In this document: positions 1-6,318 of the stretch, one piece after another | Position numbering within the stretch: the first letter of the stretch is position 1 | Layout of the letters: the number at the start of each line of letters is the position of its first letter | Assembly: GCF_045223415.1 (NCBI RefSeq) | Contig: NZ_JBEQZJ010000081.1 | Coordinates: forward strand, 1-6,318 | Source of the DNA: Hoskinsella mucinilytica | Lineage (GTDB): Bacteria; Bacillota_I; Bacilli_A; Erysipelotrichales; Erysipelotrichaceae | Reading direction: 5' to 3' | Length of the DNA: 6,318 nt | Program-made: the position numbers and the translations under genes | The notes under the pieces: model-generated | The model's database searches: none | What the model saw: only the letters and a program-made list of their open reading frames with translations | Told to the model about the DNA's origin: nothing

Positions 1-597
1 TCCCAGATTGAGACTTCAGATGTATTAAAACGATTAGATCTAAAAGAAAAAGGATACATCTTATTATCAGCTCATAGAGAAGAAAACATCGATACAGAAA
101 AGAACTTTATCGACTTGTTTACTTCCATCAATAAACTTGCGGAACTCTATGATATGCCGATCCTTTATTCTTGTCATCCTAGATCAAAGAAATACTTGGA
201 ACAAAGAGAATTTCAATTAGACGAAAGAGTCAGACTTCATGAGCCATTAGGGTTCCATGATTATAACAATCTACAAATGAATGCATATGCAGTGGTAAGT
301 GATAGTGGAACGCTACCTGAAGAATCTTCTTTCTTCACAAGTATAGGGAAATCATTCCCAGCAATCTGTATCAGAACTAGTACAGAGCGACCAGAAGCAT
401 TAGATAAGGGATGCTTTGTATTAGCAGGAATCAGTGACAATGGAGTAGTGCAGGCAGTAGAGACTGCAGTCGCAATGAATGAAAACAATGATTTAGGAAT
501 ACCGGTACCAAATTATATTGAGAATGTTAGTAATAAAGTAGTAAAACTAATCCAATCTTATACTGGTGTAGTGAATAAGATGGTGTGGAGAAAATAA
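1..597 (+). CDS. fnlC: UDP-N-acetylglucosamine 2-epimerase family protein, FnlC/CapG-like (5' truncated by window edge)
   Basis: The reading frame is open from base 1 to the TAA at 595-597 and gives 198 residues, the C-terminal half of a protein usually about 375 residues long. The true start lies upstream of the window; the TTG at 115 is internal. Visible family motifs, numbered from the first codon here, are HREEN at 25-29 (the histidine corresponds to the catalytic-site histidine of WecB-type epimerases), CHPR at 58-61, SDSGT at 100-104 followed by EES, and TERPE at 128-132, which together form the UDP-binding C-terminal domain. The SDSGT-x2-EES arrangement, the FPAICIR strand and the C-terminal SYT-x-VVNKMVW segment resemble the Cap5G/FnlC subgroup more than WecB/MnaA. 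That subgroup performs the last step to UDP-N-acetyl-L-fucosamine, by 2-epimerisation of the UDP-2-acetamido-2,6-dideoxy-talose intermediate in the cytoplasm. The FnlA and FnlB partners would be expected just upstream. The family call is strong. The subgroup, and so the symbol, is recognised from memory, and plain MnaA is the alternative. GC (about 35%) is higher than in the genes that follow. Confidence 0.88.
   Translation, partial: SQIETSDVLKRLDLKEKGYILLSAHREENIDTEKNFIDLFTSINKLAELYDMPILYSCHPRSKKYLEQREFQLDERVRLHEPLGFHDYNNLQMNAYAVVSDSGTLPEESSFFTSIGKSFPAICIRTSTERPEALDKGCFVLAGISDNGVVQAVETAVAMNENNDLGIPVPNYIENVSNKVVKLIQSYTGVVNKMVWRK
587..590 (+). promoter_or_regulatory. Ribosome binding site for the glycosyltransferase gene
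   Basis: GGAG lies inside the last codons of the epimerase gene, 8 bases before the ATG at 599. It supports that start and suggests that translation is coupled to the upstream gene, whose stop codon is one base before this ATG. Confidence 0.7.
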
Positions 598-598
598 A

Positions 599-1780
599 AT
601 GTGTGATAATGTATTATGGCTAGGGAGTACAATTGCAGGTGAATATGAGAAACAATTGCTTTCAGTTTATGGAAAGCCTTTTATGATTGCCCAATCAAAT
701 TTAGAAAAAGCTTTGATAAAAGGGCTATTATTTTATAATGTTAAAATAGAAGCTTGGACGACTCCTACTATACCATATCATCTAATGAATAAAGGAATTT
801 TTGAACAAAAAAAGAAAGTTGAAATTGAGAATAATTTTTTTTCTTCTACTTATCCTATATTAAAATGTTCTTTTTTAAGATATATATACATATTTATTTA
901 CACTTTTTATATTGCTTATAAATTTTGTGCAAGGAATAAAAATGGTAAAATATTTATTGCAACAAATTTCTTGCCAGTTTCTATTCCAACTCTAATTGTA
1001 GGAAAGATTTTTCGTGTCAAAGTGACATGTATGTTTTGTGACTTAATCGATGATTTATATGAAAACAGAATGAATAAATTTAGAAAATACTATATGAAGC
1101 TAACAAAATTTGTGAATAAAAACTTTGATTCATATGTGTTTATTACTGATGAAATGAATGATAAGGTGAATAAAAAAAATCGTTCTTATTGTGTAATTGA
1201 GGGAATATATAATGCTGATTTAGAGTATAAAAATATCAAGAAAAAAAATATATTTATTTATTCAGGAAGTCTTATAAAAAAATATGGTATTGATACAGCA
1301 ATAAGAGTATTTAAAAAAGCAAATTTAAATGATTATGAATTACATATTTATGGAGATGGCGAGTATAAAGAGGAAATGCTAAAATCTATTGAAAATGAGG
1401 AAAAGATTAAATATAAAGGGCTAGTAAGTAGAGAAATGCTTTTTCAAAAACTTATGGAAGCAAAATTTCTACTTAACTTACGTGATCCTAGAGATGAATT
1501 TACAAAATATTCATTTCCTTCAAAAATTTTTGAGTATCTTGCATCAGGTACTTGTGTCATCTCGACAAAATTAGAAGGTATTCCAGAAGAATATTTTGAT
1601 TACATGATAACATGTGAAACCGGAAAAGATGAAAGCCTAGTAGAGACATTTAAAAATGTAGTGAATTTAAATGAGGATGAATTGAAAGGATTAGGACTTG
1701 CAGGTAGAAAGTTTGTTGTTGATAAAAAAAATTCAATCAAACAAGCAAAACTATTATATGAATTACTAAGAAAAGGATGA
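599..1780 (+). CDS. Glycosyltransferase, GT4-like (GT-B fold)
   Basis: This is a 393-residue protein, a normal length for a GT-B retaining glycosyltransferase. No signal peptide is seen, but there is a hydrophobic, aromatic-rich stretch around residues 90-108 and another around 118-135 that could give peripheral membrane contact. The C-terminal donor-binding domain is clear: a strand and glycine loop at 219-225 (FIYSGSL), HIYGDGE at 249-255, KYKGLVSR about 20 residues later, and E300 followed by FPSKIFEY at 306-313 and LASGTCVIST. The FPSKIFEYLASG element is typical of GT4-type enzymes that bind the nucleotide sugar. The protein probably adds one sugar to the lipid-linked repeat unit on the cytoplasmic face of the membrane. 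Its position directly after the epimerase gene (one base between stop and start) makes an N-acetyl-fucosamine donor plausible, but that is inference only. The stop overlaps the next gene by 4 bases. GC drops within the gene, after about base 780. Confidence 0.87.
   Translation: MCDNVLWLGSTIAGEYEKQLLSVYGKPFMIAQSNLEKALIKGLLFYNVKIEAWTTPTIPYHLMNKGIFEQKKKVEIENNFFSSTYPILKCSFLRYIYIFIYTFYIAYKFCARNKNGKIFIATNFLPVSIPTLIVGKIFRVKVTCMFCDLIDDLYENRMNKFRKYYMKLTKFVNKNFDSYVFITDEMNDKVNKKNRSYCVIEGIYNADLEYKNIKKKNIFIYSGSLIKKYGIDTAIRVFKKANLNDYELHIYGDGEYKEEMLKSIENEEKIKYKGLVSREMLFQKLMEAKFLLNLRDPRDEFTKYSFPSKIFEYLASGTCVISTKLEGIPEEYFDYMITCETGKDESLVETFKNVVNLNEDELKGLGLAGRKFVVDKKNSIKQAKLLYELLRKG
1771..1776 (+). promoter_or_regulatory. 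Ribosome binding site next to a four-fold ATG start
   Basis: AAAAGG directly abuts the first ATG at 1777, which leaves no spacer for that codon. In-frame ATGs at 1783 and 1786 have spacers of 6 and 9 bases, the usual range. Initiation of the wzy gene is therefore more likely at the third or fourth ATG. Confidence 0.55.
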
Positions 1781-3066
1781 TGATGATGGTAATATTACTT
1801 CTTATTTTAACAACGATTAGTTGTTTGATTTTATCGTATTTATATATAATAAAGGTTAATAGAATTTTTAATCATGTAGTTGCATTTAATTTTGGTATGT
1901 TTTTTTATATGATTTTACCATTAATTATTGGAGAAACTAAAGTATTAGATCAATATAATAGCTTGGATGATTTTTATAATATTTATAATGGTATTGAAAC
2001 AAAGTCTATTATTATTTATTTATTGTTTATAAGTGTTTTGATATTTACATTCTTTTGGATATCTTATAGAAAAAAAAGTCTTATTGAAGTTAATGAAATA
2101 AATGCGAAAGAAAGAGATTGTACGTTAAAAAGAAAAAATCTACTTTTATTAGGATATACTCTTTCAATTTTGTGCTTAATTTATTTACTCTTTAATATAA
2201 ATCATTTTTTTAAAGGATATACTTTACAATATAGTGGTGTAATAAATAGAGGAACTTTTGCAGCAATTACATTGATATATTTGGCCTATTATTTGATATA
2301 CGTATCATATGATAATAAAATCAATAAAAACACTATATTATTTACAATTATATTATTTATATTAAATATAGCATTATTATCACTAGGTACAAGAATGTAT
2401 ATCGTGAGTACTACACTTTGTGTTTTAAGTTTTTTTGAGAAACCTAAAACATATTTAAGTAAATTGAAAATTATTACTCCATCTTTATTTATAGCAGCAA
2501 TAATAATTTTAGTTGTTGGAGCTATTCGCTCAGGTATTGAAAATTTTAGTCTAGAAGTTATGATAATAAATTTTCTTATAGAGTTTTTATACACATCATT
2601 ATCTTTATTAACGTTCTTAGCCAATGCAATTTTTGATTTGATTAATCTACCAATAGTATTATTAAGTTATTTGATAAATCTAATTCCGTCATTTTTATTT
2701 CCTAATAAGCTAGATTTCGTAGTTCAATTGGAAAGTACAGGGTATCCAATATATTCACCAGGAGGAGCCTTAAATCTATATGTTGATTTAATAGTCAATT
2801 TTGGAATAATAGGTTCTATTGGGTTCGTTGGGCTACTATCATATTGTTTATCATATTTGGAAGAAAGAAGGCAAGGAATGCCTGTTAAAATAATATATTC
2901 ATTTATAGTAAGTTTTTTGTTTTTTTCTATCTATAGAGATGGATTTGCAAGTTCTTTAATCAAGAATATATTGGAATTTTCTATAATTATACCAATTTGT
3001 TTGTTTTTTATATCCAGTTTTTCAATTCAGAATTTCAAAAAAAAATATAAAGAAAAAAACAAATAG
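1777..3066 (+). CDS. wzy: Oligosaccharide repeat-unit polymerase, Wzy-like membrane protein
   Basis: This 429-residue, highly hydrophobic protein has roughly 10 to 12 apparent membrane helices, for example near residues 5-25, 32-52, 77-96, 120-140, 158-178, 187-203, 232-250, 262-283, 287-305, 334-360, 372-386 and 393-413. It ends in a lysine-rich cytoplasmic tail. Features often seen in Wzy polymerases are a GTR motif at 204-206 after a membrane helix, an arginine after the next helix (R251), and a long loop containing YSPGGALN at 326-333 followed by NFGIIG at 341-346. A late YRDG at 386-389 is also present. Wzy joins flipped undecaprenyl-linked repeat units into polymer on the outer face of the membrane. 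Wzy sequences are poorly conserved, so the call rests on topology, these motifs and the place between a glycosyltransferase gene and a flippase gene. The start codon overlaps the upstream stop as ATGA. Four ATG codons follow one another (1777-1788), and the third or fourth fits the ribosome binding site best. The gene is very AT-rich. Confidence 0.82.
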   Translation: MMMMVILLLILTTISCLILSYLYIIKVNRIFNHVVAFNFGMFFYMILPLIIGETKVLDQYNSLDDFYNIYNGIETKSIIIYLLFISVLIFTFFWISYRKKSLIEVNEINAKERDCTLKRKNLLLLGYTLSILCLIYLLFNINHFFKGYTLQYSGVINRGTFAAITLIYLAYYLIYVSYDNKINKNTILFTIILFILNIALLSLGTRMYIVSTTLCVLSFFEKPKTYLSKLKIITPSLFIAAIIILVVGAIRSGIENFSLEVMIINFLIEFLYTSLSLLTFLANAIFDLINLPIVLLSYLINLIPSFLFPNKLDFVVQLESTGYPIYSPGGALNLYVDLIVNFGIIGSIGFVGLLSYCLSYLEERRQGMPVKIIYSFIVSFLFFSIYRDGFASSLIKNILEFSIIIPICLFFISSFSIQNFKKKYKEKNK

Positions 3067-3122
3067 AAATAAGTTAATGTGTAATTTTAGATGTTTGAAA
3101 AGATGTAGTAAAGGAGATTCTT
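3067..3122 (+). other. Short intergenic gap between wzy and the sulfatase-fold gene
   Basis: These 56 bases form the only non-coding gap of any size in the window. I see no inverted repeat with a T tract, so no intrinsic terminator. A TTGAAA at 3095-3100 has no -10 box at a suitable distance. The gap ends in a strong ribosome binding site, and transcription probably reads through from wzy. Confidence 0.6.
3111..3117 (+). promoter_or_regulatory. Strong ribosome binding site for the sulfatase-fold gene
   Basis: AAGGAGA, with its AGGAG core at 3112-3116, lies 6 bases before the ATG at 3123. It is the best Shine-Dalgarno match in the window and fixes this start. Unlike the other genes here, this one does not depend on an overlapping upstream stop for initiation. 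Confidence 0.85.
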
Positions 3123-4850
3123 ATGAAAAAAAATATTTTTATATTTATTGATTCGTTATGCGCAAATGTTATAGAAGATGAAAATGATTTTAAAAAATAT
3201 GCACCATTTTTGTATTCTTTATCGAAAAAGTCTATGTTTTTTAAAAATGTTTATTCACAGGGACCTTACACAGAAGCAGGATCTAAAGCACTCATGAGTG
3301 GAAATGATGTGCTTGCAGATAATGGGTATATAAGGTTTATCAATGAATCTAAAAATAATTTATTTAAAGTAAATAAGATGAATGGTTTTAAAAACACTAC
3401 ATTTTTTCTGCCAATAAGTATATATTCCGAAAATATATTAAGAGATTTTGATAAAAAAATATATACATCTTATATGAATTTAGATATTTATTGGCAATAT
3501 AGATTTAAACATTATAGTGATAAGTATAAAGAAAAGGAATTAAATACATATGAGTATAATTGTCTGATTAATTTATTAAACGACATTTTTATAAATTGGA
3601 GAGAATTTTTGAAAGCAGGGACAATGAAAGATTATTCTTTATTAAGTAATCTTTTAAAAGGATATGATATAAATAAGAACTTATCTTTATTGAATAAAGA
3701 ATATGAAATATTCAGTTTAAATCAAAAACAATATATAAACAAATTGTTGAAATCCGGTTATGAGCATAATTTATTCAAGGTTGATATGCTATATAATATT
3801 TCTTTTATAAATCAAGAATTAATTAATACTTATGTAAAAGAAAAAAACAAAAAATTAATAGCTCAAATAAAAAGGAAGCAATTTATAAATAACTTATTCT
3901 CTTTAAATAATTTCAAAAGTTTAATAAGTTGTAGTGATAAGATTTCATTTATCAAAAATCTTAGGTATCTCCTTTTAAAATCAACTCAATATATTGATCA
4001 TTACCAAAAGGAGTTGTTTTTTAATGAAATGCCGTCTTGTTACACATTATTAAGTAAATTATCTGAAGAAATTTTGCAAAACAATTCAGAAAGTTGTTTT
4101 TATTTACAAATAGAAGATTTGCATGGTGATCCTAATTTTTTTAGTTATGATGTGGATGATAAAGAAATTTTAATAAAAGAGTTGGAGCACGCAGAGAATA
4201 ATTTAAAGAAAATTAGATTTAATGATAAAGGAAACGTTCTGTATTTATTATCTCTAAGTTATATAGATGAATGTTTCAAAAACTTTTTTGATCATTTGGA
4301 GGAAAATAAATTATTAAATGAGTATAGAATTATAATAACAGCTGATCATGGCTCGTCTGTTGTATATAAACCAGTTAGAGATAAAGTAGTTAATAATTTT
4401 TATCTAGAAAATTATCATATACCTTTGTGGTTATATGATAATGATATAAAACCAGAAATTATTAATAAAATTATAAGCAGTAAGCATATAATAAATTTTA
4501 TGAATGATTCTGTAGATGGAATTCATGAAAAAATTGATAGGTTGGATGATAAAATAATTATTGAATATTTAGGTCCAGAATGTCCTGATATGCAAAAAGA
4601 TGATATTTGGTATGGATGGATATATGAGAAATTCTTTTTAGGATTAAAGTGTCCGCTTAATAGAAAAATTGAAATTGAAGATATTAAAGAAATTTATAAT
4701 TTAGATGATGACCCTTTTCAATTTAAAAATTTAAGAAGGTCAATAAATAATGCCGTTCTAGAAAAAGCTATGAAGTGCATAGTTGAAAGACACAGTATTT
4801 TACAGAAGGAGCAAGAGGAATATTATGAAAAACAACATTATAAAAGGTAG
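3123..4850 (+). CDS. Sulfatase / alkaline phosphatase superfamily protein, predicted cytoplasmic, Thr nucleophile
   Basis: This is a 575-residue protein without a recognisable signal peptide or membrane helix; its N-terminus goes straight into the first core strand (IFIFID, ending at D10). Superfamily landmarks in order are D10 (metal ligand), T50 in GPYTEAGS (nucleophile position), LQIEDLHGD at 328-336 with H334, TADHGS at 406-411 with D408 and H409, NYHIPLW at 430-436 with H432, and a C-terminal IYNLDDDPFQFKNL at 524-537 that matches the end motif of many sulfatases. The set D10, T50, H334, D408 and H409 parallels the metal and active-site residues of LtaS-type phosphoglycerol transferases. 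The C/S-x-P-x-R signature needed for formylglycine sulfatases is absent. I infer transfer or hydrolysis of a phospho-group on a nucleotide- or lipid-linked sugar. Sulfatase, phosphodiesterase and phosphoethanolamine or phosphoglycerol transferase all remain possible. A Lys-, Asn- and Leu-rich, probably helical region (about 95-320) separates the nucleophile from the rest of the core. The gene lies between wzy and wzx and overlaps wzx by 26 bases, so it is probably part of polymer assembly. Fold: confident; reaction: unknown. Confidence 0.8.
   Translation: MKKNIFIFIDSLCANVIEDENDFKKYAPFLYSLSKKSMFFKNVYSQGPYTEAGSKALMSGNDVLADNGYIRFINESKNNLFKVNKMNGFKNTTFFLPISIYSENILRDFDKKIYTSYMNLDIYWQYRFKHYSDKYKEKELNTYEYNCLINLLNDIFINWREFLKAGTMKDYSLLSNLLKGYDINKNLSLLNKEYEIFSLNQKQYINKLLKSGYEHNLFKVDMLYNISFINQELINTYVKEKNKKLIAQIKRKQFINNLFSLNNFKSLISCSDKISFIKNLRYLLLKSTQYIDHYQKELFFNEMPSCYTLLSKLSEEILQNNSESCFYLQIEDLHGDPNFFSYDVDDKEILIKELEHAENNLKKIRFNDKGNVLYLLSLSYIDECFKNFFDHLEENKLLNEYRIIITADHGSSVVYKPVRDKVVNNFYLENYHIPLWLYDNDIKPEIINKIISSKHIINFMNDSVDGIHEKIDRLDDKIIIEYLGPECPDMQKDDIWYGWIYEKFFLGLKCPLNRKIEIEDIKEIYNLDDDPFQFKNLRRSINNAVLEKAMKCIVERHSILQKEQEEYYEKQHYKR
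4814..4819 (+). promoter_or_regulatory. Ribosome binding site that decides the wzx start
   Basis: AGAGGA lies inside the 3' end of the sulfatase-fold gene, with 5 to 6 bases between its GG core and the ATG at 4825. A further AAGGAG at 4806-4811 is just upstream. This supports ATG 4825 over the upstream in-frame TTG at 4783, whose extra 14 codons are charged and unlike a Wzx N-terminus. Confidence 0.7.
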
Positions 4851-6315
4851 TTTTTTTGGAGTGGCATATCAAATTATCGTAGTTATTTTCTCGTTTACTT
4901 TAAGAACTGTATTGATTAAAGAATTAGGAAATGAATATGTTGCATTGGTTACCGTATTTACGAGTATCTTTGGTGTTCTTGCATGTCTTGATGGAGGAAT
5001 GGGAAGTGCTTTGTTTATTAGAATTCATCCGCCACTTTGGAACGAAAATTATGAGGAAGTAAAGCGTTTATATAATTTAATTAGGGTTGTTTATTTAATT
5101 AGAGCTATTTTGATGGTTGTTGTAGGAATTATGATAATACCTTTTTTAGATGTTTTCGTAGGAGACGTTTCCATAAGCCATAAAACAGTTTTGTTTTTAT
5201 ATATTATTTTTATGATTTTGAATTGTAGTTCCACTGCATATATATATAAAGTTTTTATGGTAGAAACTATACAATTCAGGTATAAAACAATTGTTTTTCA
5301 AATATTAATTTCTATTATTTCATATACAATAAACATTATTTCTTTAATAATATGGAAGAATATTTATATGTATTTGTTACTTTTGTTAATAATTCCGATA
5401 ACAGTTAATATATATTGCCATAGAATAATCTCTAAGCAATTACCTTATTTGATAAACGTAAAATTATCTTTTAAAAATCTAAACAAAAAAGAATTGCTTG
5501 ATATGGCAAAGTTGTCTTTACACAGTATGTCAGATATAGTTGTTTTAAATTCAGATAATTTGATAGTGTCCTCTACAGTAAGTTTTAATTCACTAGCTAT
5601 TTACTCAAATTTTCGAATGATTACAACTAATGTGCAAAATTTAGTAATGCAGGTACTATTTTCAATAAAGGATCCTATTAGAAAAATTATGTGTACAAGT
5701 TCACAAGATGAAGTAGATAAACTACAGTATCTAATTCTTAATATTTATTGTATAATCGCTAATTTTGTATGTATAAGTTTAATTGTTATGCTAAATCCTT
5801 TTGTTGGAATTTGGCTAGGTGATTCTTATATTTTAGATAATGCAACAATCATATTAATTAATTTCTGTTTGTTTTTAACTATAATAGGCTATCCAATACT
5901 AGATGCATATTATTTTGAAGAGTGCTATAAGACAGATTATAGAACTCCAATTGTGGAGATATTAATAAATATATTCGCCTCAATAGGATTTGCATACCTA
6001 TTAGGATTACCTGGCGTTTTTGTAGGAACTATGTTGTATAACATTTACAAATTATGGAAAAGATCCTATGTTTATTATAAAAATGTAGGAAAAAGTAATA
6101 ATCTTTATTTTAAAAAAGTTTTTATTCTAATAATCTATTTTTCTATAAATATTTTAATCGCAATTTTATTTTCCTATTTAATTGAAAAAATTGATTTGAA
6201 TATATATATGATTTTTTTAATAAAGTTAATATTATGCTTGATTTTACCCAACTTATTATCTTTACTAATTTTTAGAAAAGACATTTGCTATTTGATGGAA
6301 TTAATAAGAAAATAA
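4825..6315 (+). CDS. wzx: Oligosaccharide repeat-unit flippase, Wzx-like
   Basis: This 496-residue polytopic membrane protein has about 12 to 14 hydrophobic helices, the usual size and layout of Wzx proteins in the polysaccharide transporter (MOP) superfamily. The N-terminus (KNNIIKGSFFGVAYQI, then TLRTVLIKELGNEYVAL) and the stretch with TSIFGVLACLDGGMGSAL at about 46-63, followed by a PLWNENYEEVKRLYNLIR loop, match the common Gram-positive Wzx pattern. The middle section with SDNLIVSS and AIYSNFRMITTNVQ, and the late GLPGVFVGTMLYNIYKLW, match further conserved family segments. Wzx carries undecaprenyl-pyrophosphate-linked repeat units from the inner to the outer face of the membrane for Wzy. 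The ATG at 4825 is chosen because of its ribosome binding site and typical N-terminus. It overlaps the upstream gene by 26 bases in another frame, which implies translational coupling. The TAA at 6313-6315 is three bases from the window end, so the protein is complete. The symbol reflects family and context; substrate specificity cannot be read from the sequence. Confidence 0.9.
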   Translation: MKNNIIKGSFFGVAYQIIVVIFSFTLRTVLIKELGNEYVALVTVFTSIFGVLACLDGGMGSALFIRIHPPLWNENYEEVKRLYNLIRVVYLIRAILMVVVGIMIIPFLDVFVGDVSISHKTVLFLYIIFMILNCSSTAYIYKVFMVETIQFRYKTIVFQILISIISYTINIISLIIWKNIYMYLLLLLIIPITVNIYCHRIISKQLPYLINVKLSFKNLNKKELLDMAKLSLHSMSDIVVLNSDNLIVSSTVSFNSLAIYSNFRMITTNVQNLVMQVLFSIKDPIRKIMCTSSQDEVDKLQYLILNIYCIIANFVCISLIVMLNPFVGIWLGDSYILDNATIILINFCLFLTIIGYPILDAYYFEECYKTDYRTPIVEILINIFASIGFAYLLGLPGVFVGTMLYNIYKLWKRSYVYYKNVGKSNNLYFKKVFILIIYFSINILIAILFSYLIEKIDLNIYMIFLIKLILCLILPNLLSLLIFRKDICYLMELIRK

Positions 6316-6318
6316 ATT

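Noticed and set aside
261..488. Minus-strand ORF of 75 codons inside the epimerase gene
   Set aside because: It lies opposite conserved epimerase coding sequence (SDSGT and TERPE motifs), and its translation shows no recognisable protein features.
115..597. A stand-alone 160-residue gene starting at TTG 115
   Set aside because: The same frame is open back to base 1 and encodes conserved epimerase sequence (HREEN at residues 25-29), so 115 is an internal codon of a gene truncated by the window edge.
2289..2624. Minus-strand ORF of 111 codons inside wzy
   Set aside because: It is antisense to the membrane helices of wzy and is best explained as a chance open frame in AT-rich DNA.
3082..3122. 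Possible promoter upstream of the sulfatase-fold gene
   Set aside because: TTGAAA at 3095-3100 lacks a -10 match about 17 bases downstream, and other TA-rich hexamers here are expected by chance in AT-rich DNA.
4783..4824. Longer wzx start at TTG 4783
   Set aside because: It would add 14 charged residues unlike Wzx N-termini and needs a rare start codon, while ATG 4825 has a good ribosome binding site at 4814-4819.
3123..4850. Classical formylglycine sulfatase
   Set aside because: The nucleophile region reads GPYTEAGS with no C/S-x-P-x-R motif, so the usual maturation to formylglycine cannot take place.
1..6318. Insertion sequences, CRISPR arrays, tRNA or other RNA genes
   Set aside because: Coding sequence fills nearly the whole window, and I saw no transposase motifs, terminal inverted repeats, regular spaced repeats or tRNA-like structure.

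Overview
The window is a stretch of a Wzx/Wzy-type surface polysaccharide (capsule or exopolysaccharide) locus from a low-GC Gram-positive bacterium (Bacillota). This rests on the low GC content, strong AGGAG-type ribosome binding sites, tightly packed co-directional genes, and a sugar-nucleotide epimerase of the FnlC/CapG type known from capsule loci of streptococci and staphylococci. A Streptococcus-like or related lactic or clostridial host is plausible, but the genus cannot be fixed from this sequence alone.

All five genes lie on the + strand. (1) Bases 1-597 are the 3' part of a UDP-sugar 2-epimerase gene, probably fnlC/capG, which makes UDP-N-acetyl-L-fucosamine. (2) Bases 599-1780 encode a GT4-like cytoplasmic glycosyltransferase. 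(3) Bases 1777-3066 encode a multi-spanning membrane protein that looks like the Wzy repeat-unit polymerase. (4) After a 56-base gap, 3123-4850 encode a soluble protein of the alkaline phosphatase/sulfatase superfamily with an apparent threonine nucleophile. (5) Bases 4825-6315 encode a Wzx-type oligosaccharide flippase. Neighbours are separated by 1 base, overlap by 4 and 26 bases, or are 56 bases apart. No terminator or convincing promoter is visible between them, so they are probably one transcript that enters from upstream.

The working model is this. The epimerase supplies an activated amino sugar. The glycosyltransferase adds one sugar to an undecaprenyl-linked repeat unit. Wzx moves the finished unit across the membrane and Wzy joins units into polymer. 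The sulfatase-fold protein is the odd member. It has no visible signal peptide or membrane segment, so it should act in the cytoplasm. Its nucleophile position suggests phospho-group chemistry rather than classical formylglycine sulfatase activity. It is the best candidate here for an undescribed modification step. The initiating transferase, the other glycosyltransferases and the wzg-wzh-wzd-wze type regulatory genes are not in this window.

Base composition changes along the locus. By hand count GC is about 35% over bases 1-600 and about 32% over 601-780, then about 22% over 781-1020; individual lines sampled further downstream range from about 17% to 33%. This fits a conserved precursor module joined to a more foreign, type-specific cassette.
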